Assembly (NCBI GenBank): GCA_028288965.1
Contig: JAQGHD010000004.1
Location: 1-33,143, forward strand
DNA from: Candidatus Saccharimonadota bacterium
GTDB taxonomy: Bacteria > Patescibacteriota > Saccharimonadia > Saccharimonadales > JAQGHD01
Length of the DNA stretch: 33,143 bases
Reading direction: 5' to 3'
Shown here: one piece after another, positions 30,600 to 33,143 of the stretch
How the letters are laid out: each line of letters starts with the position of its first letter
How positions within the stretch are numbered: position 1 is the first letter of the stretch
The notes under the pieces: model-generated
What the model was told of the DNA's origin: nothing
Databases searched by the model: none
What the model saw: only the letters and a program-made list of their open reading frames with translations
Made by a program: the position numbers and the translations under genes

Positions 30600-31297
30600 G
30601 GCTGGACCACCTTAGCAATGATTTGGGCGACCTTTTGCGGGTGAGTAGCCATAGGCGCATGCCGGGCCCCCTCCACCACAAACAATTTAGCGCCACGAAT
30701 TTTGCGCCGCATCAGCCGGCCGTCACGCAGCGGCGTTGTGCTATCATTGCGCCCCCAGACCAGCGTAACAGGGGTCTTAATGCTCCTGAGGTGAATGGTT
30801 TTATCAGCCGCCAGCATGTTGGCCATGGTTTTTTTCATGTTAGGCGGTGCCTGCTCATAGTCACGGGCGCCAATGATTTTATAGAAAACCCGGCGGACAC
30901 CCGGGACGCGCTTAACCGGTTGGCCGAGCTTGGACACTCCGCGGAGGGTTTTGAGTTTTAATTTGGCTGTTAGGTAGTGGTCGTTTGGAATACCGGCGCT
31001 ATCAATAAGGATTAACTGTGCCAGACGTTCGGGGTATTTTTGGGCGTAGGCTAGGGCAATGCGTCCGCCGTTGGAATGACCGATGACAATGGGGTGCTCT
31101 TCGCCCTCTAGCTGCTGGTCCAGCCACGCCATATAGCTGTCTATATCCCAAACTTTTTTACTGCGGCTAGCCAGTCCCGGCACCTTTAGTTGCACCGGCC
31201 GAAACCCTTCTTTGGTCAGCAAATCGGTAATCACCGTCCATTTTTCTAAGTTATAGGTCCAGCCGTGAATGATAAATAGCTTCTGCGTTGGCTCCAT
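30596..31297 (-). CDS. Alpha/beta hydrolase
   Basis: A 233-residue single-domain alpha/beta hydrolase. The oxyanion region is FIIHGWTYN, the nucleophile elbow is GHSNGG with S75, the acid is D185 in VWGRNDSTTP, and the histidine is H213 in ARHAPM. All three catalytic residues are in the expected order. The lid region (about 100-165) is short and basic. The start is the ATG at 31297, which shares a base with the Mur ligase stop in TAATG; an in-frame ATG eleven codons upstream would overlap the ligase. It is the second gene of the four-gene wall operon. The substrate is not defined; an ester or amide in a wall precursor is a guess. Confidence 0.9.
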   Translation of the reverse strand: MEPTQKLFIIHGWTYNLEKWTVITDLLTKEGFRPVQLKVPGLASRSKKVWDIDSYMAWLDQQLEGEEHPIVIGHSNGGRIALAYAQKYPERLAQLILIDSAGIPNDHYLTAKLKLKTLRGVSKLGQPVKRVPGVRRVFYKIIGARDYEQAPPNMKKTMANMLAADKTIHLRSIKTPVTLVWGRNDSTTPLRDGRLMRRKIRGAKLFVVEGARHAPMATHPQKVAQIIAKVVQP

Positions 31298-32571
31298 TAT
31301 AGTCCCCAGCCTTTGCGCCGTTTTTGCCACAGGGGTTCACGGCGCACTAACTTAGCGGCATCGGTTTTATCAGCCAGTAAAGTCTCGATTACCCCTTCCA
31401 GAAAACGTACGCCCTTGAACATAATGATTTCACCGCCCTGCAAGTGCTCATGAATATAATCTCGCACTTCTGTAGGCTTTTCAAAAACAGCAATGTTAGT
31501 GCGCGCTTTTAACTCAGCGCTGAGGGCCGGCCAGGCGGCCGCTTTTAAGCGCGGTCCTTCTAAAATAATCTGTTCAAAATGAGTGTTATTGAGTAGTTCA
31601 GCTATCTTTTGATGCTCACGGGCTTCATCTTGGCCCTGCTCTTGCATGTCGCCTACCACTAACCATTTGTGCTCGGCCGGCAAGTCAGACAGCAGGTCGA
31701 TAATGGTTTTCACACTTTCGACGTTGGAGTTGTTGTAGGTGCTATCAATAATGGTGGTGTTCTTAATGCCCTTGTAGACGTTGCTGCGGCCGGGCGGCAG
31801 TTCAAATTGCTTATAGGTGTAGTCGGGCGCTAGTTTTAAGTGCGACATCAGTTGGTCAGTCATGGCCACTTGGTAGTATGTGGCCCGGGGAACAAGCGCT
31901 GGCACCGTATATTGTTTATCCTTAAACCCAAAGGTGGTTTGAGCGGCCGTCAGTTTGTAAACCGACAGGTCTTTTAGGGCTACGGTTTGAATAGCGCCTT
32001 TGGAGCGCTTGGCTTGATCGACCATTAAGGGATTATCGCCATCAATCACCACTAATTCCCGGGTCTCGGCAATCAGGTTGCCGTAATCATAGGCAATAGC
32101 TTCTTCGACTGTTTTAAATTGCCCGGCGGCCACTAACACATCGAACTGGGCGGTGTGGGTGTGCAAGGCGCTGACCCACAGCGTGATGTCCGGTTGGAGC
32201 AGGGTGCCCAGAAAGGCACCTTCTTTGGGCCGGTCGGTATCCACTTCGGCCACATACAATTTTTGGGGATAGACTTTAGTGAATGTCATAAAAGGGGCTT
32301 TGAGGGCCAGCTTCACCCAATCTGCTCGCGAGCGAGTCACGCCCGGCAGGCCCAGGATATCAAACGGGATACCGAACGAACTGTTGGCATGGTGCGAATA
32401 GTGGGCCTGGGGCCCTAGCTGGGCCTCTAACAGATGTAGTAAGGTAGTTTTGCCGGCCGAACCGGTCACCACAATAATCTTGGGGTGCCATCGCCGGAGC
32501 TTTAAGGCCGCGAAGAATCGAAAATAACGAGCAACAATAAAGTATAACCGTCGCTTCAGAGAACGAACCAT
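31297..32571 (-). CDS. Mur ligase family protein (MurF-like) heading the wall operon
   Basis: A 424-residue ATP-dependent Mur-type ligase. The P-loop is VVTGSAGKTTLL (G37-T43, K41 binding phosphate). HANSSFGIPFDILGL carries the substrate-contact loop, YVAEVDTDRPKEGAFL the metal-carrying region of the central domain, TLWVSALHTHTAQFD the second catalytic strand, and STYNNSNVESVKTIIDLL the C-terminal helix of the family. It is closest in pattern to MurF and to the CPR Mur ligases that lack the UDP-binding N-terminal domain: only about 30 residues, one basic amphipathic stretch (FIVARYFRFFAALKLRR), precede the P-loop. The substrate may therefore not be the standard UDP-MurNAc peptide. Two promoters lie upstream. 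Confidence 0.88.
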   Translation of the reverse strand: MVRSLKRRLYFIVARYFRFFAALKLRRWHPKIIVVTGSAGKTTLLHLLEAQLGPQAHYSHHANSSFGIPFDILGLPGVTRSRADWVKLALKAPFMTFTKVYPQKLYVAEVDTDRPKEGAFLGTLLQPDITLWVSALHTHTAQFDVLVAAGQFKTVEEAIAYDYGNLIAETRELVVIDGDNPLMVDQAKRSKGAIQTVALKDLSVYKLTAAQTTFGFKDKQYTVPALVPRATYYQVAMTDQLMSHLKLAPDYTYKQFELPPGRSNVYKGIKNTTIIDSTYNNSNVESVKTIIDLLSDLPAEHKWLVVGDMQEQGQDEAREHQKIAELLNNTHFEQIILEGPRLKAAAWPALSAELKARTNIAVFEKPTEVRDYIHEHLQGGEIIMFKGVRFLEGVIETLLADKTDAAKLVRREPLWQKRRKGWGL

Positions 32572-32577
32572 CCCTCT

Positions 32578-32583
32578 ATTTTA
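32578..32583 (-). promoter_or_regulatory. Proximal -10 box, leaderless start of the wall operon
   Basis: TAAAAT in the block GGTAAAATAG, six bases before the ATG at 32571. The same ten-base block sits at the same distance from the OmpR-type regulator start at 10233. Confidence 0.5.
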
Positions 32584-32684
32584 CCGTAAAGAGTCAGAAT
32601 TCTGCTATTGATCTATGTAGTAAAGTTCATTGCGTCATGGTGGAGCAATTGTAGGTTTCCCTACGCATGCCCCATAGCCTCTCG

Positions 32685-32713
32685 ATCATATCAGAGCCCC
32701 GACTGACTGTAAA
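32685..32713 (-). promoter_or_regulatory. Distal promoter of the wall operon
   Basis: On the minus strand TTTACA (32713-32708), 17-base spacer, extended -10 TGATATGAT (TATGAT 32690-32685). The leader would be about 105 bases and contains a GTAGG-GAAA-CCTAC hairpin (32651-32664). Confidence 0.6.
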
Positions 32714-32728
32714 CAAGGCTAGGGGCCC

Positions 32729-33142
32729 CTACTGGATGGCTTGGACGCGGTTTTGCAGTTCGCTGAGCGAAATAGTTTTGGTAGGCAAAGCTATGCGGTA
32801 ACTGCCGCCGTAGCCACTATATTCTTCAACTCGCTCGCTTTGGGCGCTTTGGTTGGGATAGCTAATACGGACCAGCTGGCGTGAGAACACATCAACGCTT
32901 AACTGTAGGGTGATGGCTGCAGAATTAGCGTAAGCGGCCGGGTCAAGTCCGGCAACCGAGGTTAAGCCAATATCCTTGGTGTACGTTTGCAGCATACTTA
33001 CGTAAGCATCGGGCTTAATGCTGACATTATAGGTATACAGACGCCGGCCATGCTCATAACTTCGTTTTACCTTGCTGTAGTCAGGAGCGTAGACCTGCTT
33101 GGTGGCGATTTCTTGGAGCAGCCGGGCTCGATCAGGCGAGTT
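32729..33142 (-). CDS. Unknown protein, 5' end beyond right window edge (137 aa seen)
   Basis: The frame is open to the right edge, so the start lies outside the window; an internal ATG is at 32995. The part seen shows alternating strands and short helices (ARLLQEIATKQVYAPDYSKV, LYTYNVSIKPDAY, ITLQLSVDVFSRQLVRISYP, YRIALPTKTISLSELQ) and no membrane helix or cysteine. It may be the folded outside domain of an exported protein. Not assigned to a family. The stop codon lies within a 12-base palindrome TAGGGGCCCCTA. It runs towards the wall operon in the same direction, with about 157 bases and two promoters between. Confidence 0.7.
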   Translation of the reverse strand, partial: NSPDRARLLQEIATKQVYAPDYSKVKRSYEHGRRLYTYNVSIKPDAYVSMLQTYTKDIGLTSVAGLDPAAYANSAAITLQLSVDVFSRQLVRISYPNQSAQSERVEEYSGYGGSYRIALPTKTISLSELQNRVQAIQ

Positions 33143-33143
33143 C

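Noticed and set aside
32576-32730. Possible tRNA or small structured RNA in the gap before the wall operon
   Set aside because: No T-loop consensus or clover-leaf pairing; the stretch is better explained by two promoters and a small hairpin.
32720-32731. TAGGGGCCCCTA palindrome at the stop of the right-edge gene
   Set aside because: Short, partly formed by the stop codon and without a second copy or T-run; no function supported.

Overview
The window reads as a chromosomal segment of a Candidate Phyla Radiation bacterium, most likely a Candidatus Saccharibacteria (TM7) lineage. This is inferred from gene style, not from a search. Pointers are very compact packing, many orphan secreted or membrane proteins with a Lys/Thr-rich cytoplasmic tail before one membrane helix, an rpsP-KH-trmD neighbourhood with no rimM, soluble PAS histidine kinases of the SHQLRTP type, and a Mur-ligase/hydrolase/DegT/FemAB wall cluster. 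TGA is used as a normal stop, so the code is standard and not the UGA-glycine code of Gracilibacteria. No tRNA, rRNA, CRISPR array, transposase or integrase was seen. No gene-free gap exceeds about 220 bases.

Layout. 1-8.1 kb is an accessory surface region: a partial repeat adhesin-like protein, an orphan PAS protein, an orphan 7-helix membrane protein, two VOC proteins, a DUF998 protein, a secreted protein followed by an O-antigen-ligase/polymerase-like protein, the remains of a RibD-C type reductase, and an Asn/Ser-rich secreted protein. 8.3-17.2 kb is mostly signalling. It holds a GAF-like protein, a methyltransferase-like protein, an OmpR/kinase pair feeding a MacB-type ABC exporter, a 48-residue membrane protein, and a tight cassette of 7-helix membrane protein, 88-residue helical protein and PAS kinase, followed by a CheY-like regulator. 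17.2-19.5 kb carries a large beta-helix surface protein and a Cu/Zn superoxide dismutase.

19.5-27.3 kb is the housekeeping core on the minus strand: leuS, rpmF, nusB, a NUDIX gene, rnc, rpsP, a KH gene, then an intruding cysteine-rich gene flanked by two long inverted repeats, then trmD translationally coupled to an unknown 301-residue protein. 27.4-33.1 kb is cell envelope: a NodB polysaccharide deacetylase, then a four-gene operon (Mur ligase, alpha/beta hydrolase, DegT-type aminotransferase, FemAB transferase) joined by start/stop overlaps, and a partial unknown gene at the right edge.

Two regulatory habits stand out. Several genes have a good -10 box 6-9 bases before the start codon, implying leaderless or nearly leaderless mRNAs. 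Several promoters use an extended TGn -10 box. The observations I rate highest are the cysteine-rich cassette splitting the rpsP-KH-trmD locus, the split 7-helix/kinase cassette, the leaderless promoters and the wall operon.
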